From Jiangella asiatica (GTDB taxonomy: Bacteria > Actinomycetota > Actinomycetes > Jiangellales > Jiangellaceae): a stretch of 41,574 bases of DNA. The DNA is taken from positions 1 through 41,574 of the forward strand of contig NZ_SMKZ01000058.1 in NCBI RefSeq assembly GCF_004349065.1, read 5' to 3'. Below are positions 1-8,997 of this stretch, piece after piece. The position numbers and the translations under genes were made by a program. Under the pieces are notes generated by a model. The model did no database searches. It was not told where the DNA came from and saw only the letters and a list, made by a program, of their open reading frames with translations. Numbering within the stretch: the stretch's first letter is position 1; each line of letters opens with the position of its first letter.

Positions 1-121
1 CGCCCGAGCCGCTCCCCGCGAACCCCCCACACGAGGACAACGCCGCTCCGGCGCCGGCCAGGCCGACGGCGCTCAGGAACGTCCGCCGCTTCATCTGCGC
101 CGCCGTCCACGATGTGCTCAT
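1..121 (-). CDS. Tat-type lipoprotein, 5' end only (probable solute-binding protein)
   Basis: Only the first ~40 codons lie in the window. The start codon at 121 overlaps the TGA of the upstream PEP-hydrolase-family gene (ATGA), so translation is probably coupled. An in-frame second ATG at 94 begins [16 protein letters not shown]. This has a twin-arginine-like KRRTF, a hydrophobic stretch, and a lipobox-like LSSC about 20 residues later. That is the usual N-terminus of actinobacterial extracellular solute-binding lipoproteins. The substrate-binding role is inferred from the signal type and from sugar-metabolism neighbours; no mature domain is visible. It could be another Tat-exported lipoprotein. 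Confidence 0.65.
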   Translation of the reverse strand, partial: MSTSWTAAQMKRRTFLSAVGLAGAGAALSSCGGFAGSGSG

Positions 122-978
122 GAGGTGCCTCCCATTCCCCCGATGTGATCGCGGTGCAGGCGCCGCGCGAATGCCCGTACCTGCTCGGAGATGGCCATCT
201 CGACCGGCAGCCGCTCCATCGACGAGGCGCCATAGAACCCGTGAACGCCGTCGGTCTGCTCCAGCACGTAACCTGCTGCCTCGGGATCGGCGATCGGACC
301 TCCATGGCACAGCACGATCACGTCGTCTCGAACCTCACGAGCCGCTGCTGCCCATGCATCGATCGCCGTCACGCACTCGTCCAACGTCCGTGACGTCTCG
401 GCACCGATCGTGCCGCCCGTGGTCAGCCCCAGATGGCACACGACGATGTCCGCCCCTGCTTCGGCCATCGCGGCGGCATCCTCGGTCGAGAAGACATACG
501 GTGTCGTCAGCAAACCCTCGACCGCGGCTGCCCGGATGAGGTCGACCTCGAGGCCGTAACCCATCCCCGTCTCCTCGAGGTTCTGACGGAATGTGCCGTC
601 GATGAGCCCCACCGTGGGGAAGTTCTGCACTCCGGCCAAGCCCAGGTCGCGAACCTCTCGCAGCAGCCGCTGCCGGTTCATGAACGGATCGGTGCCGTTT
701 AGCCCGGCAAGCACGGGTGTCGTCTTCACCGCGCCGACGATCTCGGCAGCCATCTCCCGCACGACATCATTCGCGTTGCCGAACGCGAGCAGCCCAGCGA
801 GCGAGCCGCGCCCGGCCATCCGGTAGCGCCCGGAGTTGTAGATGACCAGCAGGTCCACGCCGCCGAGCTCCTGTGCTTTCGCAGACAATCCAGAACCAGC
901 ACCGCCCCCGAGGACGGCCTGCCCGGAATCGATCTTTGCGCGCAGACTCTTGAGCACGGATTCGCGTGTAATGCTCAC
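118..978 (-). CDS. Phosphoenolpyruvate hydrolase-family TIM-barrel protein
   Basis: A 286-residue protein of the PEP-hydrolase / TIM-barrel signal-transduction family, which also forms the C-terminal half of Tm-1-like proteins. Family features: [13 protein letters not shown] near residue 23, [48 protein letters not shown], and [18 protein letters not shown]. The GTG at 978 was chosen because AGAGAGG lies about 9 nt upstream and family homology begins with SITRESVLK; a longer frame to 1122 would invade the MocR promoter region. The gene is divergent from the MocR regulator and overlaps the next lipoprotein gene by 4 bp. The family is usually found in carbohydrate clusters, but its physiological reaction is poorly established, so the assignment is structural. 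Confidence 0.85.
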   Translation of the reverse strand: MSITRESVLKSLRAKIDSGQAVLGGGAGSGLSAKAQELGGVDLLVIYNSGRYRMAGRGSLAGLLAFGNANDVVREMAAEIVGAVKTTPVLAGLNGTDPFMNRQRLLREVRDLGLAGVQNFPTVGLIDGTFRQNLEETGMGYGLEVDLIRAAAVEGLLTTPYVFSTEDAAAMAEAGADIVVCHLGLTTGGTIGAETSRTLDECVTAIDAWAAAAREVRDDVIVLCHGGPIADPEAAGYVLEQTDGVHGFYGASSMERLPVEMAISEQVRAFARRLHRDHIGGMGGTS

Positions 979-1090
979 TGGGACTTTGCCTCTCTTGTCG
1001 TTGCCGGAACGCCCGTCATGTTGCCGGGGGCGGACCATGAGGCGATACTGAGCCGCGAAACGGTCCGTCACCAGAGCCAATGGAGGCCAA
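979..1090. promoter_or_regulatory. Divergent control region between PEP-hydrolase-family gene and MocR regulator
   Basis: This 112-bp gap separates two divergently transcribed genes and must hold both promoters. MocR regulators usually control a divergent neighbour, so operators are expected here. I see no clear consensus -35/-10 pair or long palindrome. Confidence 0.4.
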
Positions 1091-2500
1091 GTGGACAGAT
1101 CGTGGAGTCGTGAAAGGCTCACCAGAGTTCTGGGTGACTGGTCGTGTCGTGACGACGGAGCGCTCTTCCGGCAGCTGGCCGAGCGATTCCGACAGTTGAT
1201 TCACGCCGGCGACATTCCCAATGGTGTTCGCATACCGTCAGAACGTGCGATCGCCTCAGCCTTGGGCGTGAGCCGCTCGACGGTCGTGACGGCCATGGAC
1301 CAACTTCGCGACGAAGGGCTGATCGTCAGCCGGCAGGGCGCCGGCACGTACGTGAGCCGTGCCGGCTGGCACAGTGCCGCCCGTGGCGACAGCCGGCTGA
1401 ACACGTTCCTGGACTCCAACCCCATCAAGGGGTTGATCGATCTACGCAGCGCGGCGCTTCCCGGACTCCCCATGGTCGCGGACGAGATGAGTCACCTGGG
1501 GAGTGCGGACATGAAGAACCTCGTCAGCTCGCACGGATATCTGCCACACGGGCTGCCATTGCTGCGAGAGGCCGTTGCACGGTACTTCGAGGACTTCGCA
1601 TTGCCGACCGAGCCCGCAGAGGTCCTGATCACGTCGGGCGCTCAGCAAGCACTCAGGCTGGTCTCATCGGCCGTGCTCGAACCTGGTGCCACGGTTCTCG
1701 TGGAGGAGCCGACGTTCCGCGGAGCCATCGAGACCCTACGGTCGATCGGAGCGAGTCTCGTCCCGGTGGCGAGCGGTCCCGACGGCATCGACCTCGCCGA
1801 GCTCCGCCGACTGGCGCACCAGACCTCACCTGCCATGATCTTCGTCCAGTCGGGCGGCAACAATCCGACGGGGGCCGTGATGAGCGCCCAGTCCCGTGCC
1901 ACGCTGGCCAGGATCGCTGCTGACGTCGACACATTGGTCGTGGAAGACGCAGCGGTGAATGACGCGGCCATCGACGATGCCCCGCTGCCACCGATCCACG
2001 GCTTCGGCGCTCGAGTGATCACCATCGGCTCGGCCAGCAAGAGTTTCTGGGGCGGCCTGCGAGTGGGCTGGCTACGCGGCGACGGTGATCTCATTCATCA
2101 CCTGACCGTCGTGAAGGGCGGCGAGGATCTGGGGACCTCGGTTCTCGCCCAGCTCCTGACGGCGAGCCTGATGCCGAAAATGGCACTTGCCCGCCAGCAA
2201 CGGCAGGAGAGTCTGTGCCGTTCCCGCGAGATACTGCTCGAACTGCTGGCCGACTCCTTGCCTGATTGGGAACCGACCGTCCCGCATGCGGGGGCGTCCA
2301 TGTGGATCCGGCTGCCGGAAGGCAGCGCGACCGCTTTCGCACAGCATGCCGGCCGGTTGGGAGTGTCGATTCTCGCCGGGCCGACATTCAGTTGCGCGGA
2401 CAGGCTGGACGACCATGTGCGCGTCGCCTTCGCCGCCCGCCCCGAGGTCATCGTCCACGGTCTCGGTCGGCTTTCCCGCGCCTGGCGGGAGTTCGCGTGA
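1091..2500 (+). CDS. MocR-type GntR regulator with PLP aminotransferase-like domain
   Basis: 469 residues with the MocR/PdxR two-domain plan. A GntR winged helix spans about residues 24-90 ([18 protein letters not shown], then [15 protein letters not shown]). A fold-type-I aminotransferase domain covers about 115-465, with GGNNPTG near 265 and the predicted PLP-binding lysine at 317 in [12 protein letters not shown]. The start is GTG at 1091. The PLP domain usually acts as an effector sensor rather than a working transaminase. The next gene overlaps by GTGA, giving a two-gene operon. Likely targets are its own promoter and the divergent PEP-hydrolase-family/lipoprotein operon; this is inference from position. 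Confidence 0.92.
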   Translation: MDRSWSRERLTRVLGDWSCRDDGALFRQLAERFRQLIHAGDIPNGVRIPSERAIASALGVSRSTVVTAMDQLRDEGLIVSRQGAGTYVSRAGWHSAARGDSRLNTFLDSNPIKGLIDLRSAALPGLPMVADEMSHLGSADMKNLVSSHGYLPHGLPLLREAVARYFEDFALPTEPAEVLITSGAQQALRLVSSAVLEPGATVLVEEPTFRGAIETLRSIGASLVPVASGPDGIDLAELRRLAHQTSPAMIFVQSGGNNPTGAVMSAQSRATLARIAADVDTLVVEDAAVNDAAIDDAPLPPIHGFGARVITIGSASKSFWGGLRVGWLRGDGDLIHHLTVVKGGEDLGTSVLAQLLTASLMPKMALARQQRQESLCRSREILLELLADSLPDWEPTVPHAGASMWIRLPEGSATAFAQHAGRLGVSILAGPTFSCADRLDDHVRVAFAARPEVIVHGLGRLSRAWREFA

Positions 2501-3141
2501 GTGGTCCTGCTCGCCCGCGAGCATCGGAGAGTCCGCTGCGCTCAGCGCTGTCCGCCCTCGCCGACACCGTCATCCTCGGCGCTCTGGTCCTGCTCGCCTC
2601 CGCGCCAGCCGTCACGTGTGTTCTGGCCCTCGCCGCCGCTGTCGCGGTGGTCGAGCGACGGAGAGACGACCAGGGCGACTCGGTCCTCACGGTGTTTCCT
2701 CGCGAGCTGGTGCGACACGGCCGACGCGGTATCGCAGTCGGGGCAGTGGTACTCGCCGCCTCCGGCGTCGTGGCCGTCGACGTCCTGTTCATCGTTTCCG
2801 AGTCCGCTGGCTGGCAGCGCGTCGCGGTACTCGCGGGCGCGGTCCTGCTCGGATTGGCCGTCGCCGGTACCTGGGTGTGGGCTCCACTGCTGCTCGTGCA
2901 CGCTGACGGCAGCGCGCTCGACGTAATCCGCCTCAGCGTGCTGCTGACCTTCGGCCGACCGCTCCGCACCGCAACAGCACTCGCGGCATGGGTGGCCACG
3001 CTGGCCGCTGCAGTGGCCTTCCCTCCGGTCGTGCCCGTGGCAGTGGCGCTGACGACGCACCTGGTCGTTACTGTCTGTGGGCACCATCTCAGGCACATCG
3101 CGCGGCGGTCACCACAGCGTGCTGGGCTCGACCGAGCATGA
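2497..3141 (+). CDS. Small multi-pass membrane protein, YesL/DUF624-like
   Basis: A 214-residue protein starting at a GTG that overlaps the MocR stop codon. It has about five hydrophobic segments (roughly residues 22-48, 72-92, 100-125, 145-165 and 170-190) separated by short charged loops. The first segment, with SAPAVTCVLALAAAVAVVE, resembles YesL/DUF624 proteins, which sit beside carbohydrate ABC transporters in Gram-positive bacteria. That fits the lipoprotein and PEP-hydrolase-family neighbours, but the match is by eye and weak. The 3' end overlaps the convergent PQ-loop gene by 53 bp. Confidence 0.6.
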   Translation: MSGPARPRASESPLRSALSALADTVILGALVLLASAPAVTCVLALAAAVAVVERRRDDQGDSVLTVFPRELVRHGRRGIAVGAVVLAASGVVAVDVLFIVSESAGWQRVAVLAGAVLLGLAVAGTWVWAPLLLVHADGSALDVIRLSVLLTFGRPLRTATALAAWVATLAAAVAFPPVVPVAVALTTHLVVTVCGHHLRHIARRSPQRAGLDRA

Positions 3142-3685
3142 GCAGGCTGGCGGCAACGCCCGTCGAGCCGAGAACGGCAAGGCGCGGGTCCGAGTTGTGA
3201 ATTCCGTAGATGCCGAAGCAGAGCAGCTCGGCCAGTATGAGCAGCCAGGTCCCGCGGGAGATTCCGGTCGGCCGCGGCGTTCGGTAGGCGGTCCACACTG
3301 ACGGCGCCACCTGAAGCACGAACGACACCGTCAGCACCGTGCCGATCCCGACCCGGCCGGTGGTCAGCCATGCGAGGACGAGCAGGGCCGCCCAGCCCGC
3401 CGCTACCCCGGCGGGGCGGCGCGGGACGCCACCTCGGCTGCTGAGCAGGATGGCGAGCACGCCCGCCAGCACAGCCGCCGAGATCGCCGGCACCAGAGCG
3501 GTCCAGAATCCGGATAGCGCGAAGTAGATGATCCATCCGCCGTTACTGACACTGGTCAGAGTCGCCCACGACCACGACACTCCGGAAAGGTCGCCGGCGC
3601 GCCAGACGCGAGCGAGCTGCGGCAGGAATTGTGGCACCCCGAAAACCGCCGCCGCGACTGGCAGCCAATCCGACACCTGATCCAT
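3089..3685 (-). CDS. PQ-loop (SemiSWEET-like) membrane transporter
   Basis: 198 residues, about seven hydrophobic segments, and two PQ-loop-like repeats. The first is GVPQFLPQLARVWRAGDLSG near residue 15. The second, VLQVAPSVWTAYRTP, lies about 110 residues later and has lost the canonical Pro-Gln. PQ-loop proteins include sugar uniporters (SWEET) and cystinosin-like amino-acid transporters; the substrate cannot be read here. I chose ATG 3685 because the upstream TTG at 3730 adds residues unlike the family. It is divergent from an Lrp/AsnC regulator, which suggests an amino-acid-responsive transporter (inference). Confidence 0.75.
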   Translation of the reverse strand: MDQVSDWLPVAAAVFGVPQFLPQLARVWRAGDLSGVSWSWATLTSVSNGGWIIYFALSGFWTALVPAISAAVLAGVLAILLSSRGGVPRRPAGVAAGWAALLVLAWLTTGRVGIGTVLTVSFVLQVAPSVWTAYRTPRPTGISRGTWLLILAELLCFGIYGIHNSDPRLAVLGSTGVAASLLMLGRAQHAVVTAARCA

Positions 3686-3804
3686 CGACGGAATCCGCTT
3701 CCCTCTCACCTGTGTGCTGCTTGCGAGCAATGATAAAGCGATCAGGGGGCAGTGATTTTGCTACTTCTTGCCGTATTCGCGGCCGTAGTGAAACAATCAA
3801 GCTC
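3686..3804. promoter_or_regulatory. Divergent promoter region, PQ-loop transporter / Lrp regulator
   Basis: 119 bp separates the two divergent genes. It is AT-rich by local standards (around 3727-3770), as is typical of Lrp/AsnC targets. It contains TTGCGAGCAA at 3721-3730, with 4-bp inverted arms. Control by the adjacent Lrp-type regulator is inferred from position only. Confidence 0.4.
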
Positions 3805-4281
3805 ATGGATGCGATCGACCGACAGATCCTTGCCGAGCTGGAGTCCGAAGGGCGGCTGACTGTCACGGAGCTCGCCCAGCGAGTCCGGCTCAGCCCCGCG
3901 CCGTGTCACAGGCGTCTGCGCGAACTGGAGCGGACGGGAGTCATCAAGGGATACCGAGCCCAGGTGGACCCAGCCGCTGTCGGGCTCGGTTTCGAGGTCG
4001 TCGTCGCCATCACCATGGACCGCGAAGACGCCGCCACCATCACTGCGTTCGAAGCAGGGCTCGCCGCAGTCCCGCACGTGCGGCACGCGGAACGGCTGTT
4101 CGGTGACCCGGACTACCTTCTACGCGTGCTCGCCCCTGATCTCGCCGGATACGCGGCGATGCGCGACGAGACACTCGCCACCTTGCCGGGCGTACGGCGA
4201 CTCACCTCCACCATCGTCATGAAACGTATCGTCGACAGCCGACCGTTGCCGCTCACCTCCACCAGCTCGACGCCCACGTAG
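3805..4281 (+). CDS. Lrp/AsnC-family transcriptional regulator
   Basis: A 158-residue protein of standard Lrp/AsnC length. The N-terminal helix-turn-helix begins MDAIDRQILAELESEGRLTV and continues TELAQRVRLSPAPCHRRLRELERTGVIKGY. The C-terminal RAM ligand-binding domain (about residues 66-140) contains LGFEVVVAITMD and the GDPDYLLRVLAPD loop. ATG 3805 is the natural family start. It is divergent from the PQ-loop transporter, the common arrangement for a local regulator and its exporter. The effector is unknown but is usually an amino acid in this family. Confidence 0.93.
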   Translation: MDAIDRQILAELESEGRLTVTELAQRVRLSPAPCHRRLRELERTGVIKGYRAQVDPAAVGLGFEVVVAITMDREDAATITAFEAGLAAVPHVRHAERLFGDPDYLLRVLAPDLAGYAAMRDETLATLPGVRRLTSTIVMKRIVDSRPLPLTSTSSTPT

Positions 4282-4353
4282 CCGGCTGGTGACGATGGCG
4301 AGCACGATGCCAGCTCGGAGGTGACCGCGACCAGCGTCGTCGCGGGCGACCGG

Positions 4354-4388
4354 GCCGAACCCGAGCGCGGGAACCAGGAGGGTTCGGC
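4354..4388. terminator. Hairpin between convergent genes, likely bidirectional terminator
   Basis: A perfect 9-bp stem: GCCGAACCC at 4354-4362 pairs with GGGTTCGGC at 4380-4388 around a 17-nt loop. It lies in the gap between the Lrp gene and the convergent sigma-BFN gene. A second 7-bp stem (CCGCGAC 4325-4331 / GTCGCGG 4339-4345) lies just before it. No T-run follows, as is common in high-GC actinomycetes. Confidence 0.5.
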
Positions 4389-4402
4389 GTCGACGTGCGC
4401 GC

Positions 4403-5515
4403 TCAGCGGTCGTCTTCGCGAGCACGCCCGGCAGTACGGCCAGCGACTGCTTCTCGCGCCTCGTTCGCCAGGTCCGACTCCGTGGTGGGGTAATCGCGCC
4501 ACGCCGTGTAACCGGTGGCCGACGGATCGTCGAGGATGCGTTCGTCGACGCGGATGGGTGCGCCGACGATGCTCGCGAGGCTGAGCGCGTCGCTCGGCCG
4601 GGCGTCGACGTCGCGCCGGCCTACGGGTCCGTCCACGACGACGACCGCGTAGAAGGACCCCTCCACGAGTCGGGTGATTCGCACCTCGTCGACGCGTCCG
4701 CCGGCCGCACCGAGTAGACCGGCGGCGAACTGGTGGGTCATGGGGCGTGGCATCTCCACACTCTCCAGAATCACCGCGAGATAGACGGCGTTCGTGGCCA
4801 GAACGCCGATCGGCAGCTCTCTCGCCCCACCGGTTTCCTTCAAGATCACAATGTGCATCTTCAGGTACGCGTCGTCGCCCCCCGGGCGGCGGATGCCCGC
4901 GATCGTCACGTCGACCCAGCGCGGTTCGGGCGCCTTCTCGTCGGTCATCCGAGGCTCCTTCTCGACAAGTGCGGAGAGCCGAGGCGCGAGGACACCTCGA
5001 GCCTGATGGAGACGTGCCTTGACGGCGCCTGGGCTGATCCCGAGCTCGGCCGCCACCTCGCGATGACTCAACCCTTGGAGGTAGAACAGCATGACCGCGT
5101 CACGTTGGCCCGGCGCGAGTTCGGCGACGGCCTCACGAACGCGCTCAGCCACGACGGCAGCCTCGGCAAGCTCGTCCGGGCCAGGCCCGTGATCAGGGTG
5201 GTTCTCACTCGGGACGCCCGCGACCCGGCGGGATTCCTGGAGCCATCGTCTCGCCACGTTCAATGCGATGCCACACAGCCACGAACCGAAGCTTGCTGGT
5301 TTCGCCAGCCGGTCGAGGCTCACCAGAGCCACTACGATCGCCTCCTGGCTCGCATCGCGGGCCAGGTCCCGGTCACCCAGCACGGTCTCCGCCAGCCGGC
5401 GAGCTGTCTCGCAATGGCGGCCCACGAGCATGGCGAACGCCTTCTTGTCGCCCAGCCGAGCCAGTGCGGCCAGATCCTGGTCGGGGACGTCGTCACCTAT
5501 GCGCTCCACCGCCAC
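4403..5515 (-). CDS. ECF-like sigma-70 factor fused to a bifunctional nuclease (BFN/DUF151) domain
   Basis: About 370 residues with two domains. Residues ~15-100 are sigma region 2 (DRDLARDASQEAIVVAL; FGSWLCGIALNVARRWL). Residues ~130-185 are region 4 (LAPGQRDAVMLFYLQGLSHR, then EVAAELGISPGAVKARLHQA). Residues ~200-335 match the BFN domain (LPIGVLATNAVYLAVILE, PMTHQFAAGLLGA, DARPSDALSLA). BFN-only proteins have reported RNase/DNase activity; the sigma part would bind RNA polymerase. The start is uncertain: GTG 5515 is used, with TTG 5521 and GTG 5509 as alternatives and no strong ribosome-binding site. No anti-sigma gene is adjacent, so the BFN domain might replace one (inference). Confidence 0.85.
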   Translation of the reverse strand: MAVERIGDDVPDQDLAALARLGDKKAFAMLVGRHCETARRLAETVLGDRDLARDASQEAIVVALVSLDRLAKPASFGSWLCGIALNVARRWLQESRRVAGVPSENHPDHGPGPDELAEAAVVAERVREAVAELAPGQRDAVMLFYLQGLSHREVAAELGISPGAVKARLHQARGVLAPRLSALVEKEPRMTDEKAPEPRWVDVTIAGIRRPGGDDAYLKMHIVILKETGGARELPIGVLATNAVYLAVILESVEMPRPMTHQFAAGLLGAAGGRVDEVRITRLVEGSFYAVVVVDGPVGRRDVDARPSDALSLASIVGAPIRVDERILDDPSATGYTAWRDYPTTESDLANEAREAVAGRTAGRAREDDR

Positions 5516-5777
5516 GCTCAATAGTGCAGCCGGTAGCTGCGCGGGTTAGCTTCGCCCGTCGCCGCCGTTACGCCCCACCGGCGAACCCCGGCGACGCTGC
5601 CGGCCAGATCGTCACCGGACACGCGGGAAATCCTCCGGCACGTCACGCAGCCCGAAGACTCGCCATCGGTCCGATCTTCACTGAAGGCATACTTCCATAC
5701 TAGGGTTGCAGTTGTTGGGCCGCCGATGGACACGCCTGTGGCAGCAGGCCGCGGGCACACGACGAAGGAGTCCGACC
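5516..5777. promoter_or_regulatory. Divergent intergenic region, sigma-BFN / secreted propeller protein
   Basis: About 260 bp between divergent genes, holding both promoters. The only firm signal is the ribosome-binding site GAAGGAG at 5764-5770, 7 nt before the ATG at 5778. I see no confident -10/-35 pair and no other gene. Confidence 0.4.
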
Positions 5778-7259
5778 ATGCCGCCACCCGCCCGCCTCCC
5801 GATCCACCGCGCCCGAGCTGTCCTCGCCTCGGCCGCGCTCCTGCTGACCGTCGGCGCGGTCAGCGTGCCCGCCAACGCACAGGACGCAGACCGAAGTCGT
5901 TCTGCCGAGGCTCCGGAACTGCCCGAGGTCGAATTGTCGGAGGTGTTCAACGCCGGTCCCCGTCATCTCACGGCCCTCGACGGCACTGTCTACAGCCCAC
6001 TGGAGGAACCGCCCATCATCATGGGCCACGACAACGGTCAGAGCACTCTCTACGACAACGGTGAGGGTTTGAGGTTCTCCTATTGGTCCAACGGTGACAC
6101 CGGGTTGACCGAGCCCAACAGCGACGGCAAGCGCTTCCTCGGCAACACCGCCGCTCGCACGACCGATCTCGACATGAGCGACAACGTCACCGAATGGGTC
6201 TTCGACGGCGATGGGAACGGGCCGCAGGAAGCCTGGAAGCTGAACGCCGATGAGGAGGCCTGGAACGAACTGCATCTCGACACCGACGCCGCAACGGCGG
6301 GATGCCAGCCGGCGGCTGGCGTGGAGTGGATGCAGTGCGGCGACGAGTACGCGATCTGGGGCGCGGGGATCATCGCCGACCCGGACAACGAGCGCATCCT
6401 GTCCTTCTACAACCTGATCAAGCGGTATCACGCGCTCGCCGAGGACCGGCCCGACCCCGACAACCCCGGTCAGACCATCCCTTGTACCGAGCAGGATGTC
6501 ATCGACCGCAACGAGGCGTGCAGAGCGTTTTTGTTCGACGGCGTCGGCCTCGGCATCGCCGAATGGACGGAGACGACCGCCGACGGCGACGGATGGGAAC
6601 GGATCAACATCACGAACGCCACAGACCCAGCGATCCCCACCGCTCTCTGGCCCTATGACGACGACCCCGCGACCCAAGACACGAAGTTCGACAACGCATT
6701 CTTCCTGTATGACGGCTACATCTACGCCTACGGCTGCTTCGAGGAGCGCGCATCAGGTTGCGCGTTGTCGCGGGTGCCGACGAACGACCCCGCCTACGTT
6801 TTCGATCGCCAGGCCTGGCAGTTCTACGCCGGGACAGAGCGCGACAAGAAGGCGTGCCCCGAGAAGTGGGCAGCGGACGCAGAATGCCGGGTGGCATTGC
6901 CGGTCGACACCAACGGCGGCCCAGCGCAGACCCTCAGCGGCGGGGCCGCGGGGTCGTCGGTGTTCTGGAATCCGGAGCTCGAGCTGTTCATGTGGATTCA
7001 CAGCGGATTCTGGAGCAACGACCTCCTCTATCGCGTCGCGGACCGCCCAGAGGGACCATGGTCACAGGCTGGCGTGTTGGGTACCGCAGTGCCATCGGCC
7101 GGCGAGGGCTTCGGCTCGGTCAGCTATGCCGGTTTCGCCCATCCTGAATATGCCGAGGACAACGGATTGGTGCAGTACATCACCTACGCTCACACGACCG
7201 GGTTCTTCCGCAGTGACCTCGGGATACACAAGGTCAGGTTCGCTGACCCCGACAGCTGA
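5778..7259 (+). CDS. Secreted DUF4185/GH43-like beta-propeller protein
   Basis: 493 residues with a Sec signal peptide (residues ~1-34: basic start, ASAALLLTVGAVSVPANA, likely cleaved before QDADR). The mature part has propeller-type blades: PPIIMGHDNGQSTLYDNGE, WGAGIIADPDNERILSFYN, DNAFFLYDGYIYAYGC, SSVFWNPELELFMWIHSGF, and a late SVSYAGFAHPEYAEDNG. This is typical of DUF4185 and related five-bladed glycosidase-like proteins. Six or more cysteines occur in the mature region, so disulfides are possible. GAAGGAG precedes the ATG. It is monocistronic and followed by a strong hairpin. A carbohydrate-binding or hydrolase role is likely; the substrate is unknown. Confidence 0.8.
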   Translation: MPPPARLPIHRARAVLASAALLLTVGAVSVPANAQDADRSRSAEAPELPEVELSEVFNAGPRHLTALDGTVYSPLEEPPIIMGHDNGQSTLYDNGEGLRFSYWSNGDTGLTEPNSDGKRFLGNTAARTTDLDMSDNVTEWVFDGDGNGPQEAWKLNADEEAWNELHLDTDAATAGCQPAAGVEWMQCGDEYAIWGAGIIADPDNERILSFYNLIKRYHALAEDRPDPDNPGQTIPCTEQDVIDRNEACRAFLFDGVGLGIAEWTETTADGDGWERINITNATDPAIPTALWPYDDDPATQDTKFDNAFFLYDGYIYAYGCFEERASGCALSRVPTNDPAYVFDRQAWQFYAGTERDKKACPEKWAADAECRVALPVDTNGGPAQTLSGGAAGSSVFWNPELELFMWIHSGFWSNDLLYRVADRPEGPWSQAGVLGTAVPSAGEGFGSVSYAGFAHPEYAEDNGLVQYITYAHTTGFFRSDLGIHKVRFADPDS

Positions 7260-7280
7260 GACCTCGCCGCTTCGCGAGGA

Positions 7281-7320
7281 CGAGAGAGCCGGATCCCATT
7301 CGAGGGCTCCGGCTCTCTCG
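7281..7320. terminator. Strong hairpin terminator shared by convergent genes
   Basis: A perfect 13-bp inverted repeat: CGAGAGAGCCGGA at 7281-7293 and TCCGGCTCTCTCG at 7308-7320, with a further CCC/GGG pairing in the loop. It sits between the stop of the propeller gene (7259) and the stop of the convergent FGGY kinase gene (7389). There is no U-tract. Its position and symmetry fit a bidirectional terminator. Confidence 0.8.
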
Positions 7321-7388
7321 GACTTGAAACCCGTGCTACAGCGGCCTCCGGACCTGCGCGGGGGCTTCGCCGATACCGTCGCCCGCCA

Positions 7389-8945
7389 TCAGTGTTGCTG
7401 TGCCGCGGACAGGGAACGGTAGACACCCGCAGCCTTCAGGGCCTCGTAGACGTTCCCGAAGACCTTCCAGAGCTCGCTGTACCGCTCGTGCCGGCCGGGA
7501 TCCGGCTGGTAGGTCTGCTTGACATGGACCATGCTCGCGACCCCCGATTCGACGTCCACGAAGATGCCCGCACCGACCGCGCCGAGGATCGCGGCCCCGA
7601 GAACGGCGCACTCGCCCTCCTGCAGGATCGAGGTCGGCTTGCCGTAGATGTCGGCCTGAATCTGGCACCAGAGGTCGGACTTCGTCGCCCCGCCGGCGAG
7701 TCGGATCTCCTTCAGGTCCAGTCCCATGGCGTCGTAGGCGGCAAGGACTTCCCGCGCCTCGTACGCAACCCCTTCGAGAACCGCCCTGGCGAGATCACCG
7801 AGATCGTGCTTCAGCGTGAGGCCGAGGAATCCGCCTCTGGCATGTTCGTCGTAGTGCGGCGTCATGGACCCGGCGAGATACGGGTGGAAGATCAGGCCGT
7901 TCGCGCCACACGGCGACCTCGCCGCCAGTCGGTCGAGGATGACATATGGATCGATCCGAGTGAACGGCTCGATGTAGCGCGCCAGGTATCCGATGTTGTC
8001 GCGGAACCAGCGATAGGCGGCCCCGGCTGCGGCCTGGATGCCTTCGGCTTCCCAGACCGGCTCCGGCGTTGCGTGCACCGAGCGGGTGATGACCCGCTGC
8101 GGATCGCTGACCGGCCTGTCGAGGTAGGCGACGGAGTTGCCGGCCGTGCCGATGGTGAGCTCGCACAGCCCCGGCTCGATGACTCCCGCGCCGATGCCGG
8201 CGCATTGCTGATCTCCGCCGCCGGTCGATATCGGCAGGCCGACCGGCAGCCCCGTCCGCCCTGCCACGGCATCGCGGATGATGCCGACCTGGCGACCGGA
8301 CGGAACGATTCTGGGAAGCTGATCGAAACGGATCCCGACGGCGTCCAGGATCTCCTGGCTCCATTCGAGTCGCTCGACGTCCATCAGACCGGTCAATGAA
8401 GCGTTGGACCAGTCGATACACCAGTCGTCGATGTCACTCAGCTGGCGGAGGAAATACTCCTGTGTCGTGAGGATCTTGTTCGCCTTCGCGTACTCCTCTG
8501 GTTCGTTCTGTTGCATCCACAAGATCTTCCCGATGGGCCAGAAGGCGCTGATCGGCAAACCAGTGATGGCGTAGAACCGTTGCTCACCGATGTCGCTTCG
8601 CAGCTGGTCGAGCTGCTTCGGGTGCCTGGCGTCCTGCCACGACAGGCCCCGGCCATTGCGCAGCACTCTGCCTTGGTCATCGACGTAGAGGTGAAGGCCC
8701 CGCTGCGTCGACAATCCCAACGACGAGATCGCCAGCGGGTCGACCCCTGAAGACCGCACGATCTCATGCAAGACCGTGAGATTCGCCTCGTCGAGCATGG
8801 TGATGTCCTGGTCGACCCAGCCTGGATTGGAGTACTCGCATTCGTACTCCTGGGATGCCTCGGCGACGACGGCACCGTCGAGGTCGTAGAGCTTTGCACG
8901 TGCGCTCGTCGTCCCGTTGTCGAGTCCGATGATGTACCTGGTCAT
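7389..8945 (-). CDS. FGGY-family carbohydrate kinase
   Basis: 518 residues, normal length for FGGY kinases, which phosphorylate sugars or polyols with ATP. The N-terminal phosphate loop is YIIGLDNGTTSARAKLYD (residues 4-21). The central ATPase-fold motif is PISTGGGDQQCAGIGAG. The C-terminal nucleotide motif is RLAGGATKSDLWCQIQAD, followed by CAVLGAAILGAVGAGIF. AAGGAG lies 6 nt before the ATG. It is the last gene of a minus-strand operon after the membrane protein and the TIM-barrel enzyme. It resembles xylulokinase/LsrK-like members, but I cannot fix the substrate by eye. Its product is probably passed to the TIM-barrel enzyme and/or the SDR encoded nearby. Confidence 0.92.
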   Translation of the reverse strand: MTRYIIGLDNGTTSARAKLYDLDGAVVAEASQEYECEYSNPGWVDQDITMLDEANLTVLHEIVRSSGVDPLAISSLGLSTQRGLHLYVDDQGRVLRNGRGLSWQDARHPKQLDQLRSDIGEQRFYAITGLPISAFWPIGKILWMQQNEPEEYAKANKILTTQEYFLRQLSDIDDWCIDWSNASLTGLMDVERLEWSQEILDAVGIRFDQLPRIVPSGRQVGIIRDAVAGRTGLPVGLPISTGGGDQQCAGIGAGVIEPGLCELTIGTAGNSVAYLDRPVSDPQRVITRSVHATPEPVWEAEGIQAAAGAAYRWFRDNIGYLARYIEPFTRIDPYVILDRLAARSPCGANGLIFHPYLAGSMTPHYDEHARGGFLGLTLKHDLGDLARAVLEGVAYEAREVLAAYDAMGLDLKEIRLAGGATKSDLWCQIQADIYGKPTSILQEGECAVLGAAILGAVGAGIFVDVESGVASMVHVKQTYQPDPGRHERYSELWKVFGNVYEALKAAGVYRSLSAAQQH

Positions 8946-8997
8946 GAGGGCTCCTTCGACCTCTGGTCTGAGTACACGACGTCCGCGCCAGAGCGAC

